A DNA stretch of 28,546 bases from an uncultured Christensenella sp. (GTDB lineage: Bacteria; Bacillota; Clostridia; Christensenellales; UBA3700), in assembly GCA_910579785.1 (NCBI GenBank), contig CAJTVJ010000020.1, forward strand, positions 241 through 28,786, written 5' to 3'. Under the pieces are notes generated by a model. The model had not been told where the DNA came from. It did no database searches and worked only from the letters and a program-made list of their open reading frames with translations. Positions 1 through 7,111 of the stretch are shown piece by piece. How positions within the stretch are numbered: the stretch's first letter is position 1; each line of letters starts with the position of its first letter. A program made the position numbers and the translations under genes.

Positions 1-39
1 CAGCGTTCGTCCTGAGCCAGGATCAAACTCTCAAGTTCA
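1..39 (-). rRNA. rrs: 16S ribosomal RNA, 5' end only (partial)
   Basis: The reverse complement contains the universal 27F-type sequence GAGTTTGATCCTGGCTCAG (bases 12-30 on the plus strand, reversed), the start of a bacterial 16S gene. Only the first ~39 bases lie in the window; the gene runs off the left edge. The mature 5' end is placed about ten bases before GAGTTTGATC by analogy with other Bacillota, so it is approximate. Confidence 0.97.
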
Positions 40-227
40 ATCTCTAACTCTTTCAAACAATTGACTTTTTAGCATTCTGTGTTTCATTCTGTACACTTTT
101 TACTTCTTTTCTAATGTCTGAAATAGCTTCTTTTTCTTAATTTTCTCCAAATCAAGCTTACACTATTCCTTCCTCTTGTTTAGTTTTTAAGGTGCCTTCG
201 CCGCCACTTCCCCGTGACAGCCTACTT
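40..227 (-). other. 16S rRNA leader (transcribed 5' external spacer)
   Basis: This stretch lies between the rRNA promoter and the mature 16S start and has no coding potential. The part at about 158-187 is closely complementary to the trailer of the other 16S copy at 28010-28040 (shared core CTAAA(A)CAAGAGG), as expected for the two sides of the pre-16S processing stalk cut by RNase III. A boxA-like TTGTTTGAAAGAG can be read on the minus strand near 50-65, but the match is loose. Confidence 0.7.
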
Positions 228-256
228 ATAATAGCACATCAAAAAATATGTGTCAA
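228..256 (-). promoter_or_regulatory. 16S rRNA promoter
   Basis: On the minus strand a perfect -35 TTGACA (251-256) is separated by 17 bases from a -10 TATTAT (228-233), giving a start point near 221. The 40 bases upstream (261-300) are almost pure A/T with A and T tracts, as expected for an UP element. This is the strongest promoter-like sequence in the window and points into the 16S gene. Confidence 0.85.
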
Positions 257-530
257 CTACTTTTTCAACATTTTTAAAAAAATTTTTCTCTAATTTTACA
301 TCTGTATTTTAGCCAACAATTTTGTCTATCTTTTAGCGTCACACCTATTGCGACGCAGAAATTATTACCTACAACATATTGTATCTAATGTATATATTTA
401 GCAATATTTGTCGCAATCTAAAATACCGCGCTGCGATAAAAAATTAACGCAACTTGCAATACTGCAATATTTGATAAGATTGATAAATTTCTTAATTTAT
501 TGCATATTTGATTATCAAAATATTAAGAGA

Positions 531-640
531 AAGGATAAGATTTCTCCATTCCACTCCGTTGCAGTCGATATGACTTACAGTTTGACTAACTGTAAACAAT
601 CTTAGTCACCTCGACCAACGCGGAGAGGTCTAATCCTTTT
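531..640. repeat. Palindromic dispersed repeat, copy R1
   Basis: A forward arm at 533-574 (GGATAAGATTTCTCC ... GTCGATATGACTT) faces an inverted arm at 604-637 (GTCACCTCGACC ... GGTCTAATCC). The tip contains a perfect 8-bp hairpin, TTACAGTT (575-582) and AACTGTAA (588-595). The whole unit can fold into one long stem. Related arms occur in the other long gaps of this window. Confidence 0.8.
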
Positions 641-650
641 ATTTCAATTC

Positions 651-748
651 GTTGAGATTTCTCCGCTTCACTGCGTTTCGGTCGAAATGACTTAAAGTTT
701 GATTAGCTATAAGCAATATAGTCACCTCGACCAATACAAAGAAGGCTA
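651..748. repeat. Palindromic dispersed repeat, copy R2
   Basis: The forward arm at 653-692 (GAGATTTCTCCGC ... CGGTCGAAATGACTT) is followed by an inverted arm at 720-746 (GTCACCTCGACCAA). The two are separated by about 27 AT-rich bases resembling the loop of R1. The right arm has decayed compared with R1. Confidence 0.75.
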
Positions 749-809
749 TTCAAATAAAAATTTTATTGTATAATATATTGATAAAATAATAATATATTAT
801 ATATAGTAT

Positions 810-849
810 GTGATTTCTACATTCCACTATGTATCAGTCGAATTGACAG
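810..849 (+). repeat. Degenerate single repeat arm, copy R3
   Basis: GATTTCTACATTCCACTATG and then CAGTCGAATTGAC resemble a forward arm of the dispersed family with several substitutions. No inverted partner is visible nearby. Confidence 0.5.
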
Positions 850-1008
850 CACGTTGCTTGATAGATAAGAGGCAATATAACAGTTAATTTGAAAGCTCAA
901 ACGCCCACAATAAAGAAAATTTATAACCTTGGCATATTTCGCCCATATATAACATAAATATTTGTAGATATTATTTATTATTTTATATTAAAAATTTAAA
1001 AAAATGTA

Positions 1009-1038
1009 TTTACATTATAGATTTTGATGTGCTATACT
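1009..1038 (+). promoter_or_regulatory. Promoter of the SDR operon
   Basis: TTTACA (1009-1014) and TATACT (1033-1038) are separated by 18 bases, and a TG dinucleotide one base before the -10 makes it an extended type. The predicted start near 1045 gives a leader of about 53 bases ahead of the 1098 start codon. Confidence 0.6.
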
Positions 1039-1097
1039 TGAATATGGTATAGACCAAACAATAATTTTTAACAAAGATAATTTGGAGGATAATTTTT

Positions 1098-2741
1098 ATG
1101 TCAGAGGCAAAAACAACTCTCGATAACGCAAGTTCAAAGAGAAAGAAGGTGCTTATCACCGGCGCGTCGGGATCTATGGGAAGCCAAGTTCTCAAATGCG
1201 TGATGGGTACGGGAAAATTTGACTGCGTAATTCTTTTGAGAAAAAAGAGAGCAAACGAGGAATTGAGAGAGCGTCTTTTGAAGAAATATGCAAAAATCAA
1301 GACAGGCGGCAAATTGGAAGTATTATTCGGCGATCTGTCCAACAAAGCTGATTGCGAAAAAGTCGTTGCAATAAGTGATTATATACTTCACTGCGCGGCT
1401 ATAATTCCGCCTATATCAGACCACAATCCTGTGGGTGCAGAAAAGACAAACTACTACGGTGCAAAGAATCTTATAGATTCTATAAAAGAGAGCCCCAGAG
1501 CAAACGAAATCAAATACGTACACATCGGCACAGTAGCCGAATACGGCAACCGTACTTGGCACCATCCTTGGGGACGCGTAGGCGATCCGCTCGTTCCTAG
1601 CGTATATGACTTCTATGCTATTACCAAGCTCAAAGCCGAGAGATATCTGCTTGAAGCAGAGCTCCCTAATTGGGTCGTATTGAGACAGTCAGGCGTGCTT
1701 CATGACAACCTCTTTAAAAATAATATGGCAGACGGACTTATGTTCCACACCTGCTGGAACGTGCCTATCGAGTGGGCTACCGCAAGAGACAGCGGACTTG
1801 CTCTTCAACACCTTGTCGAATATGACAGCGAAGGCACTTTGCCACAGTCTTTCTGGCAAAACATTTACAACATCGGCAACGGCGATAGCTGCCGTGTGAC
1901 GGGTTATGAGACTCTTGACGCAGGCTTTGCTCTTATGGGCGCAAGACCGGAGCAATTCTTCAAACCAAATTGGTGCGCAGCTAGAAACTTCCACTGCTTC
2001 TGGTATTACGATTCAGACGTACTCGAAGATTACCTCCACTTCCGTACGGAAACGTGGCAGGACTTCTGGAAGAATATGGCAAAGCAAAATTGGTATTTCA
2101 AGTTTGGCGCAATATTGCCAAAGAGCTTCCTAAGCAAAGTTACTATTCAAAAATTATTTAAGAACTCCAATTCGCCGATGTTCTGGTACAACAACAATAT
2201 CGACGGACGTATCAAAGCATTCTACGGATCGAGAGAAGAGTTTGAGAAAATCGGCACCGATTGGTCAAAATATCAACTCTTTTGCAGAAATCAAATCAAG
2301 GACGAGCAAGGTAATCTTGTCGACTATCAAGAAAGAAGAGATATCAAAAACGCTAAGAAGTATCTCCTCAGCCACGGTTATGACGAGAGCAAAGACGTCA
2401 GCGAACTCGACATTGACGATATGCGCCAAGCAGCTGAATTCAGAGGCGGAAGCGTCGTAAGCGAAAGCATGGAAAAAGGCAATCTCTATAAGAAGATCAC
2501 TTGGAAGTGCCACAACGGACACGAATTTGAATCTTCTCCGTTTACCATAATCAAAGCAGGTCACTGGTGTCCTGAGTGTTGCACTCCTGCACCTTGGAAC
2601 TTTGACGAACTGTCAAAGCACATACCTTTCTTTGCACAAGTATGGTACGACACGCACGACGAGAGCGAAAACAACTTCTTCCCTGCTGACTGCTATATGG
2701 ACATCATAGAGAAAGAAAAAGAACTTGCTAAGAAAAAATAG
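1098..2741 (+). CDS. NAD-dependent epimerase/dehydratase-like (extended SDR) protein with C-terminal zinc ribbon
   Basis: The 547-residue protein begins with a Rossmann fold: TGASGSMG at residues 21-28 binds the dinucleotide. The SDR catalytic pair is Y173-x3-K177 (YAITK), with a Thr (T145) where the active-site Ser is usual. Extended SDRs are generally about 300-350 residues; here roughly 200 extra residues follow. Near the end is a compact zinc-ribbon pattern, C471-x3-H475 ... C491-x2-C494, in a context (WKCHNGHEF ... CPEC) like the short zinc-ribbon domains found repeated in other proteins. GGAGG at 1084-1088 fixes the start. It forms an operon with the next SDR gene, 24 bases downstream. 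A nucleotide-sugar or lipid-linked sugar substrate is plausible from the family, but the substrate is not readable from the sequence. The SDR assignment is firm; the role is unknown. Confidence 0.85.
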   Translation: MSEAKTTLDNASSKRKKVLITGASGSMGSQVLKCVMGTGKFDCVILLRKKRANEELRERLLKKYAKIKTGGKLEVLFGDLSNKADCEKVVAISDYILHCAAIIPPISDHNPVGAEKTNYYGAKNLIDSIKESPRANEIKYVHIGTVAEYGNRTWHHPWGRVGDPLVPSVYDFYAITKLKAERYLLEAELPNWVVLRQSGVLHDNLFKNNMADGLMFHTCWNVPIEWATARDSGLALQHLVEYDSEGTLPQSFWQNIYNIGNGDSCRVTGYETLDAGFALMGARPEQFFKPNWCAARNFHCFWYYDSDVLEDYLHFRTETWQDFWKNMAKQNWYFKFGAILPKSFLSKVTIQKLFKNSNSPMFWYNNNIDGRIKAFYGSREEFEKIGTDWSKYQLFCRNQIKDEQGNLVDYQERRDIKNAKKYLLSHGYDESKDVSELDIDDMRQAAEFRGGSVVSESMEKGNLYKKITWKCHNGHEFESSPFTIIKAGHWCPECCTPAPWNFDELSKHIPFFAQVWYDTHDESENNFFPADCYMDIIEKEKELAKKK

Positions 2742-2765
2742 AAAATAAATTTTAGAGGTATAGAT

Positions 2766-3959
2766 ATGGAAAATTACAAGAAGGGTCCATCCCAACAAAA
2801 ACATGAATTTAAAAACGTATTTATCTGCGGCGGAACAGGTTTTTTGGGTTACTACTCTGCAAAAGAGTTTTTGAGACAGGGCGCAAACGTAGGCGTACTT
2901 GCTCTCCCCAACGAGCTTACGCTCTCTGCTGATTGGTGGCCGAAAGAGATCGACGTGCATTACGGCAGACTCTTTAATCTCAAACCTGGCGACACGTCTC
3001 CTACGGTGACAAAAGAAGAACTTACAGAGATGTTCAGCGGATACGACACGTTGGTATACGCAGTAGGTCCAGACGACAGAATGCACACTCCAAAGGGCGT
3101 GACAGGTTACGACTTCTTCCACGAATATCTTGTAGACAAAGTTATCCCTGTATTTGAAGCTGCAAAGGCGGCAGGTGTGAAGAAAGCTATTTTGCTCAAC
3201 TCATACTTCGCTTACTTCGACAGAATTTGGCCTGAAAAGCATCTTGCCGACAGACACCCATATATCAAAGTAAGAGTAGAACAAGGCGAAGCTCTTATTA
3301 AGACGGGCGGCGGCGCAGAAGACGGCGGTATGGACGTAGTAGTACTTGAATTGCCTTACATCTTTGGAAGTATGCCAGGTCGTACTCCGCTTTGGAAGGA
3401 AGTCTTCCTTGACAGATTCGCAGGCATGCCGGCAATATTCTTCCCTAAGGGCGGCACGAATATGATACACGTCAACGGTATCGCAGAGTCAGTCGTTGCT
3501 GCTGCTTATTACGCTCAACACGGCGACAGATTGCCTATCGGCAACAAGGATTGGAAGTTCAAAGAAATGATCAACCTCATTATGGAGACTATCGGCTGCA
3601 AGAAGAGATATTTCGGCGTAGGCGCAGGCGTTGCTGCTCTCGGCGTAAAGATGACTGTCGTAAAGAAGTTGAAGAAAGACAACCAAGACAGCGGTCTCAA
3701 CTACAACTACTTGATGCAGGATATACAATCCAAAGACCTCTTCTATGAAGACGACGTAAAGAAAGTTCAAGAATACTTGCACTATGACGAACTCGGTTAT
3801 GACGGCGGCGGCACTATCGAAGAAGGTATCATTGCAACTGCTAAGGCTTGCTATCCTCACAGATTTGACGAGAACGGCAAACTTATCGAAAAGTGGCAAG
3901 GCGTCAACCCTGTAAGAAACGAAACCGCAGAAAACAACGTGTTTGTTAATAAAAAATAA
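2766..3959 (+). CDS. Second extended-SDR (NAD-dependent epimerase/dehydratase-like) protein
   Basis: A 397-residue protein with the nucleotide-binding motif GGTGFLG at residues 22-28 and a typical extended-SDR layout (LVYAVGPDD, LLNSYFAYF, then VLELPYIFG). The position expected to hold YxxxK reads Y166-IKV-R170, so the catalytic Lys is replaced by Arg, or the Tyr/Lys arrangement is atypical (K168 lies two residues after the Tyr). That suggests altered chemistry or a binding role. There is no transmembrane segment. AGAGG lies 10 bases before the start. It follows the zinc-ribbon SDR by 24 bases and is closed by a strong terminator, so the two form a dedicated operon and may work as partners. 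Substrate and pathway are unknown. Confidence 0.85.
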   Translation: MENYKKGPSQQKHEFKNVFICGGTGFLGYYSAKEFLRQGANVGVLALPNELTLSADWWPKEIDVHYGRLFNLKPGDTSPTVTKEELTEMFSGYDTLVYAVGPDDRMHTPKGVTGYDFFHEYLVDKVIPVFEAAKAAGVKKAILLNSYFAYFDRIWPEKHLADRHPYIKVRVEQGEALIKTGGGAEDGGMDVVVLELPYIFGSMPGRTPLWKEVFLDRFAGMPAIFFPKGGTNMIHVNGIAESVVAAAYYAQHGDRLPIGNKDWKFKEMINLIMETIGCKKRYFGVGAGVAALGVKMTVVKKLKKDNQDSGLNYNYLMQDIQSKDLFYEDDVKKVQEYLHYDELGYDGGGTIEEGIIATAKACYPHRFDENGKLIEKWQGVNPVRNETAENNVFVNKK

Positions 3960-3979
3960 TTGCATAAATAATAATGTAA

Positions 3980-4009
3980 AAGAGGAAGGCTAAGGCTTTC
4001 CTCTTTTTA
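3980..4009 (+). terminator. Intrinsic terminator of the SDR operon
   Basis: An 11-bp stem (3980-3990 with 3995-4005, one G-T wobble) with a TAAG loop runs into a T tract. It lies 20 bases after the stop codon of the second SDR gene. Confidence 0.9.
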
Positions 4010-4017
4010 TATTCATA

Positions 4018-4169
4018 AGGATGAGATTTCTCCATTCCACTACGTTTCAGTCGTAAGGAGCGAAGCGACGGCATAGCGAGCAAGCAGATGCGTCTCGTGC
4101 GAGCGTCAATGACGATTATATCTTATTTTCATAAGGATTAGATTTCTCCACTTCGGTCGAAATGACTTA
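4018..4169 (+). repeat. Dispersed repeat copy R4: arm + GC-rich module, then second arm
   Basis: A forward arm (GGATGAGATTTCTCC ...) at 4018-4050 runs into a GC-rich module at 4050-4118 (GTAAGGAGCGAAGCGACGG ... GAGCGTCAATGACGATTAT). A second, complete forward arm follows at 4135-4169 (GGATTAGATTTCTCC ACTTCGGTCGAAATGACTT). The module recurs at 26054-26121 in the same orientation, and inverted at 23767-23834 and, decayed, at 27872-27935. With this repeat the 283-base gap between genes is essentially explained. Confidence 0.8.
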
Positions 4170-4242
4170 TATTTTGAATAGCTACAAGCAAAATTTAGTA
4201 TTCTCTCAATACCTCATACAGGCAAAAGTAACTGATACTAAA

Positions 4243-4776
4243 TTATTTATTTAACGCAGCATATCTAAGCAGTGCAATGACAGTTTTAGCGTCCCTTATG
4301 ACGTTGTCATAGACCATTTGCAAAGCATCCTGCAATTTTATCTTTTTGAGATTGAGAAGCTCATGCTCGTCAAGACAAGCCTCGCCTTGCGTAAACGAAT
4401 TGGCAATAAATATGTGTAGCGGCTCGTCTGTATACCCCGGGCTGGGATAGAATACTCCCAAATATATCAAGTCATTGGCTACTAGTCCCGTCTCTTCTCT
4501 AAGCTCTCTTACAGCGCAGTCATAAGGCTTTTCGCCAACCTCTAACTTGCCTGCCGGAATTTCTAAAAGCATTTCTCTATAAGGATATCTGAACTGCTCT
4601 ACAAGATAGACATATCCGTCGCCGTCTACTGCAAGCACTCCGCAGCCGCCGTTGTGGCGCACGTACTCGCGCATGCTTTCGCTTCCGTCAGCCAACGATA
4701 CTTCGTCGTTGTATAAATCAAGTATTCTGCCTTTGTATATCAAATTTTCTTTTTTGGTCTTTTCTACACAATTCAT
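4243..4776 (-). CDS. Nudix hydrolase, probable ADP-ribose pyrophosphatase
   Basis: The 177-residue protein has an exact Nudix box, G-x5-E-x7-REL-x-EE-x-GL (GKLEVGEKPYDCAVRELREE, followed by TGL), which binds the metal and catalyses pyrophosphate-bond cleavage. The preceding VEQFRYPYREMLLEIPAG and the following FYPSPGYTDEP are characteristic of the ADP-ribose pyrophosphatase group, which splits ADP-ribose to AMP and ribose 5-phosphate. AGAGGA precedes the ATG. It lies 21 bases downstream of the membrane-protein pair on the same strand and may be cotranscribed with them. An imperfect inverted repeat (ATTTAGTAT at 4193-4201, ATACTAAAT at 4235-4243) touches the stop codon, but it lacks a good T tract. 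The subfamily is likely; exact substrate preference is uncertain. Confidence 0.9.
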   Translation of the reverse strand: MNCVEKTKKENLIYKGRILDLYNDEVSLADGSESMREYVRHNGGCGVLAVDGDGYVYLVEQFRYPYREMLLEIPAGKLEVGEKPYDCAVRELREETGLVANDLIYLGVFYPSPGYTDEPLHIFIANSFTQGEACLDEHELLNLKKIKLQDALQMVYDNVIRDAKTVIALLRYAALNK

Positions 4777-4797
4777 ATATCGTCCTCTATTAAATAT

Positions 4798-5847
4798 TTA
4801 TTTTCCCCTATACTTTATATATTCTATCAAAGTCTTTATTGCCTTTATGATAAAAAGCAACCCAAGTCCGCCTAAGAATATCACCGCCACTCCGATAGGA
4901 TTGAATACTTGAAAAAACCGACTTGCTGTCAGCTCTAAGCCGTTGGCATTATATGTTGTATATAATATCATATACGGAAAGCCAAAAAATACTGCGCCGA
5001 CCAAAAATGGCAGTACTACATCTTTTAAAATCGGAATAAAGTCTAATATACCGCATATAGCAGCCACTCCGCCTATAATAAAAAATATACCCAAAATTAT
5101 CGGAACAGATTGACTGACCAGATAGTGCATTACTATTAAACCTGCCCCTAGAATGATTGCCAATGAGACAAACGCAATCGGCAAAATGATATCTCTCGCG
5201 CTCTTTGTCGTCTGTATCACAAACTTTTTATAAGGACGCTCAACGACAAGCTTATCTCCGAAAATCTTTTGCAACCGTATAATCATATACCGCTGACAAG
5301 GTATCTTTACTTTTGCAAATTTTACAACTCCGTTGACAGCATAGAAAGCCATGTGATATCCCTTTTTATTGTTGATAAAACTCAATCTGACCTTCTCTAC
5401 CATATGGATATCATATACCTCGACGATACCCAAATTTGTAATGACAAGCCAATCTTGATAAATCTGTATCGCATTCCTTTTATTCTCGACGATACTTACC
5501 ATTTCTTGCTTATTCTCTTTCTTGCCTATCAGCCTCTTTAAAAGCTTACTCCATACTCCGCCGAATGAGGAAAATACTATCAGCGAAATCACAAAAAGCG
5601 TGATGAATCCGCCTATATTCATACCTATTGACGCCAAAAACCCATGCCTTACGATATTAAAAATCAAACTTGCAACAAACCATATTACAAGCATAACAAT
5701 AATCAAAGAAAAATAATAAAATACGGGATTTCTAAACACGGCTTTAAGTCTTTGTTGTGACGCGCCGTACATACCCAAAGAATCGTCATATTCATACAAC
5801 AATCTTCCGTAGTCACTCAGCTCACAACCCAATCTAAACGTGTCCAT
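4798..5847 (-). CDS. Polytopic membrane protein of unknown function, paralog B
   Basis: A 349-residue protein that I do not recognise. A short cytoplasmic-looking N-terminus carries GCELSDYGRLLYEYDD. Two hydrophobic segments follow (about residues 42-64 and 72-96), then a soluble stretch (about 100-215) with alternating beta-like segments (IQIYQDWLVITNLGIVEVYD), then four more hydrophobic segments (about 218-242, 246-268, 272-296, 314-336) and a basic tail. The soluble part could be a PH-like domain, which is inference only. It is clearly homologous along its length to the upstream gene at 5912-6946, which has the same 2+4 membrane plan. AAGGAG six bases before the ATG supports the start. It is probably cotranscribed with the paralog and the Nudix gene. 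Confidence 0.75.
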   Translation of the reverse strand: MDTFRLGCELSDYGRLLYEYDDSLGMYGASQQRLKAVFRNPVFYYFSLIIVMLVIWFVASLIFNIVRHGFLASIGMNIGGFITLFVISLIVFSSFGGVWSKLLKRLIGKKENKQEMVSIVENKRNAIQIYQDWLVITNLGIVEVYDIHMVEKVRLSFINNKKGYHMAFYAVNGVVKFAKVKIPCQRYMIIRLQKIFGDKLVVERPYKKFVIQTTKSARDIILPIAFVSLAIILGAGLIVMHYLVSQSVPIILGIFFIIGGVAAICGILDFIPILKDVVLPFLVGAVFFGFPYMILYTTYNANGLELTASRFFQVFNPIGVAVIFLGGLGLLFIIKAIKTLIEYIKYRGK

Positions 5848-5911
5848 GTCTTACTCCTTATTTTATTATTCACGCAATGCGGATATGCCGCAGAGTACAT
5901 ACTGCGCGTTG

Positions 5912-6946
5912 TTACTTTCTTCTTTTTATTTTGTGACCGTACAAAATATATTGCGCAATTACTTTAAACGACGTATATATCAACAGCAAACCTATAAGCG
6001 CGAAGATAAATGCCGTGCAAGTATAAACCGAAAACGTAGTAAACATCTGTAAGTTGACGGCATAACCATACTGCTGCGATATAGTGGCTACCAGCCAAAA
6101 TGGGAAAACAACGAAGCAACAGCCAAACCAAAAAGGAACTAGTATCTCTTTGACAAACGGTATAAAAGAATATACTCCCATGACTCCCAACGCTCCGAAA
6201 CATATAAAAAATGCTCCTAAATAAATCGGCACGTCGGCCACCTTATGATTGTGCATATAAATAAGACCTATCCCCATACCTATCGGCAACAGCGTAAAGA
6301 ACGTAAGCCCTATCATTGCAGGCAACGACATCGGCGAGTCAGCCGACTTAATATTGCTCATTATCGAACTGCGAGAATAAGTTGCCATTATGTTTTTATT
6401 GACGAATATCTCATCTAAATTATTTACCGTAGCAACGCTTTGGGGTATATCTATATAAAACCTGACTACCTCATTTTGATAAGACGTAAATACAATGTCG
6501 CTTCTCCAAGTCACCGAAATATATTTGATTTGTGAAAGATCATACACCTTGACGTCTCTGCCCTTTGTAATTACAATATAATCTTCATATATCCGAAAAG
6601 AATTCTCTTCATTATTTTTATTACGAGCTCCTGAGCTCTTTAACAATTTGTTCATTACTTTTATCAATAACGCAAAGAAAAATATTGGAATAAGTCCCGA
6701 CAAATTTAAAAAAATCATCAAAACTCTAACCTCTCCATTAAAACTGCACGATTTGACAATACTAGCAATAAACCAAGATATGATAAAAAGTACAACAAAG
6801 ACACAAATATAAAACCATGGCGTTCTGATAAGCGTCTTTAATTTTTGTTTTGATACGTACATTATCGACTTGCCATCGTCATACTCAAACAACAACTTGC
6901 CGTAATCTGTCAGTTCATATCCCAATAAAAAACTCTTGCCGTCCAT
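5912..6946 (-). CDS. Polytopic membrane protein of unknown function, paralog A
   Basis: The 344-residue paralog of the gene at 4798-5847. The N-terminal motif LGYELTDYGKLLFEYDD matches its neighbour's GCELSDYGRLLYEYDD. The two-segment block, the soluble middle with FRIYEDYIVITKGRDVKVYDL, and the four C-terminal hydrophobic segments occur in the same order, ending in a basic tail (GHKIKRRK). A TTG one codon upstream could be read as the start, but GAGGAG sits at normal spacing from the ATG at 6946. A consensus promoter lies just upstream. The gene is separated from its paralog by 64 bases. A local tandem duplication followed by divergence is the simplest origin. No enzymatic motif is visible. 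Confidence 0.75.
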   Translation of the reverse strand: MDGKSFLLGYELTDYGKLLFEYDDGKSIMYVSKQKLKTLIRTPWFYICVFVVLFIISWFIASIVKSCSFNGEVRVLMIFLNLSGLIPIFFFALLIKVMNKLLKSSGARNKNNEENSFRIYEDYIVITKGRDVKVYDLSQIKYISVTWRSDIVFTSYQNEVVRFYIDIPQSVATVNNLDEIFVNKNIMATYSRSSIMSNIKSADSPMSLPAMIGLTFFTLLPIGMGIGLIYMHNHKVADVPIYLGAFFICFGALGVMGVYSFIPFVKEILVPFWFGCCFVVFPFWLVATISQQYGYAVNLQMFTTFSVYTCTAFIFALIGLLLIYTSFKVIAQYILYGHKIKRRK

Positions 6947-6974
6947 CAACTTTCTCCTCGCTTAGTTATATATT

Positions 6975-7003
6975 ATTATATAGTACCGCATTATATTTGA
7001 CAA
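6975..7003 (-). promoter_or_regulatory. Promoter of the membrane-paralog/Nudix group
   Basis: On the minus strand TTGTCA (6998-7003) is followed after exactly 17 bases by a perfect TATAAT (6975-6980). The predicted start near 6968 gives a leader of about 22 bases carrying the GAGGAG site. Confidence 0.8.
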
Positions 7004-7062
7004 GCATAAATATATTTTATTATTGTACATATAACGAAAATAATTATATTGCGACGCAATAC

Positions 7063-7092
7063 AAAAGGGACGCAACTTTCGTTGCGTCCCTT
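7063..7092 (-). terminator. Intrinsic terminator after the foldase-like lipoprotein gene
   Basis: A perfect 12-bp stem (AAGGGACGCAAC at 7065-7076 with GTTGCGTCCCTT at 7081-7092, TTTC loop on the plus strand). Read on the minus strand it ends in TTTTG, 20 bases past the lipoprotein stop codon. It closes the pth-mfd-lipoprotein cluster. Confidence 0.85.
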
Positions 7093-7111
7093 ACGTCATT
7101 TTAAGTTGTTG

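Larger units (their letters stand above)
300..1008. other. Gene-free, repeat-rich spacer
   Basis: No convincing coding sequence is present. Short open frames such as 408-605 run through repeat sequence and have no ribosome site. The spacer holds two palindromic repeat elements and one degenerate copy (listed separately) in an AT-rich background. It separates the leftward 16S promoter from the rightward promoter of the SDR operon. Confidence 0.7.

Noticed and set aside
408..605. A 65-codon open frame near the left edge
   Set aside because: It overlaps a palindromic repeat, lacks a ribosome site and has no protein-like composition.
4193..4243. Inverted repeat ATTTAGTAT/ATACTAAAT at the Nudix stop considered as a terminator
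   Set aside because: The 9-bp AT-only stem has a 33-base loop and only a short T run, so it is too weak to call.
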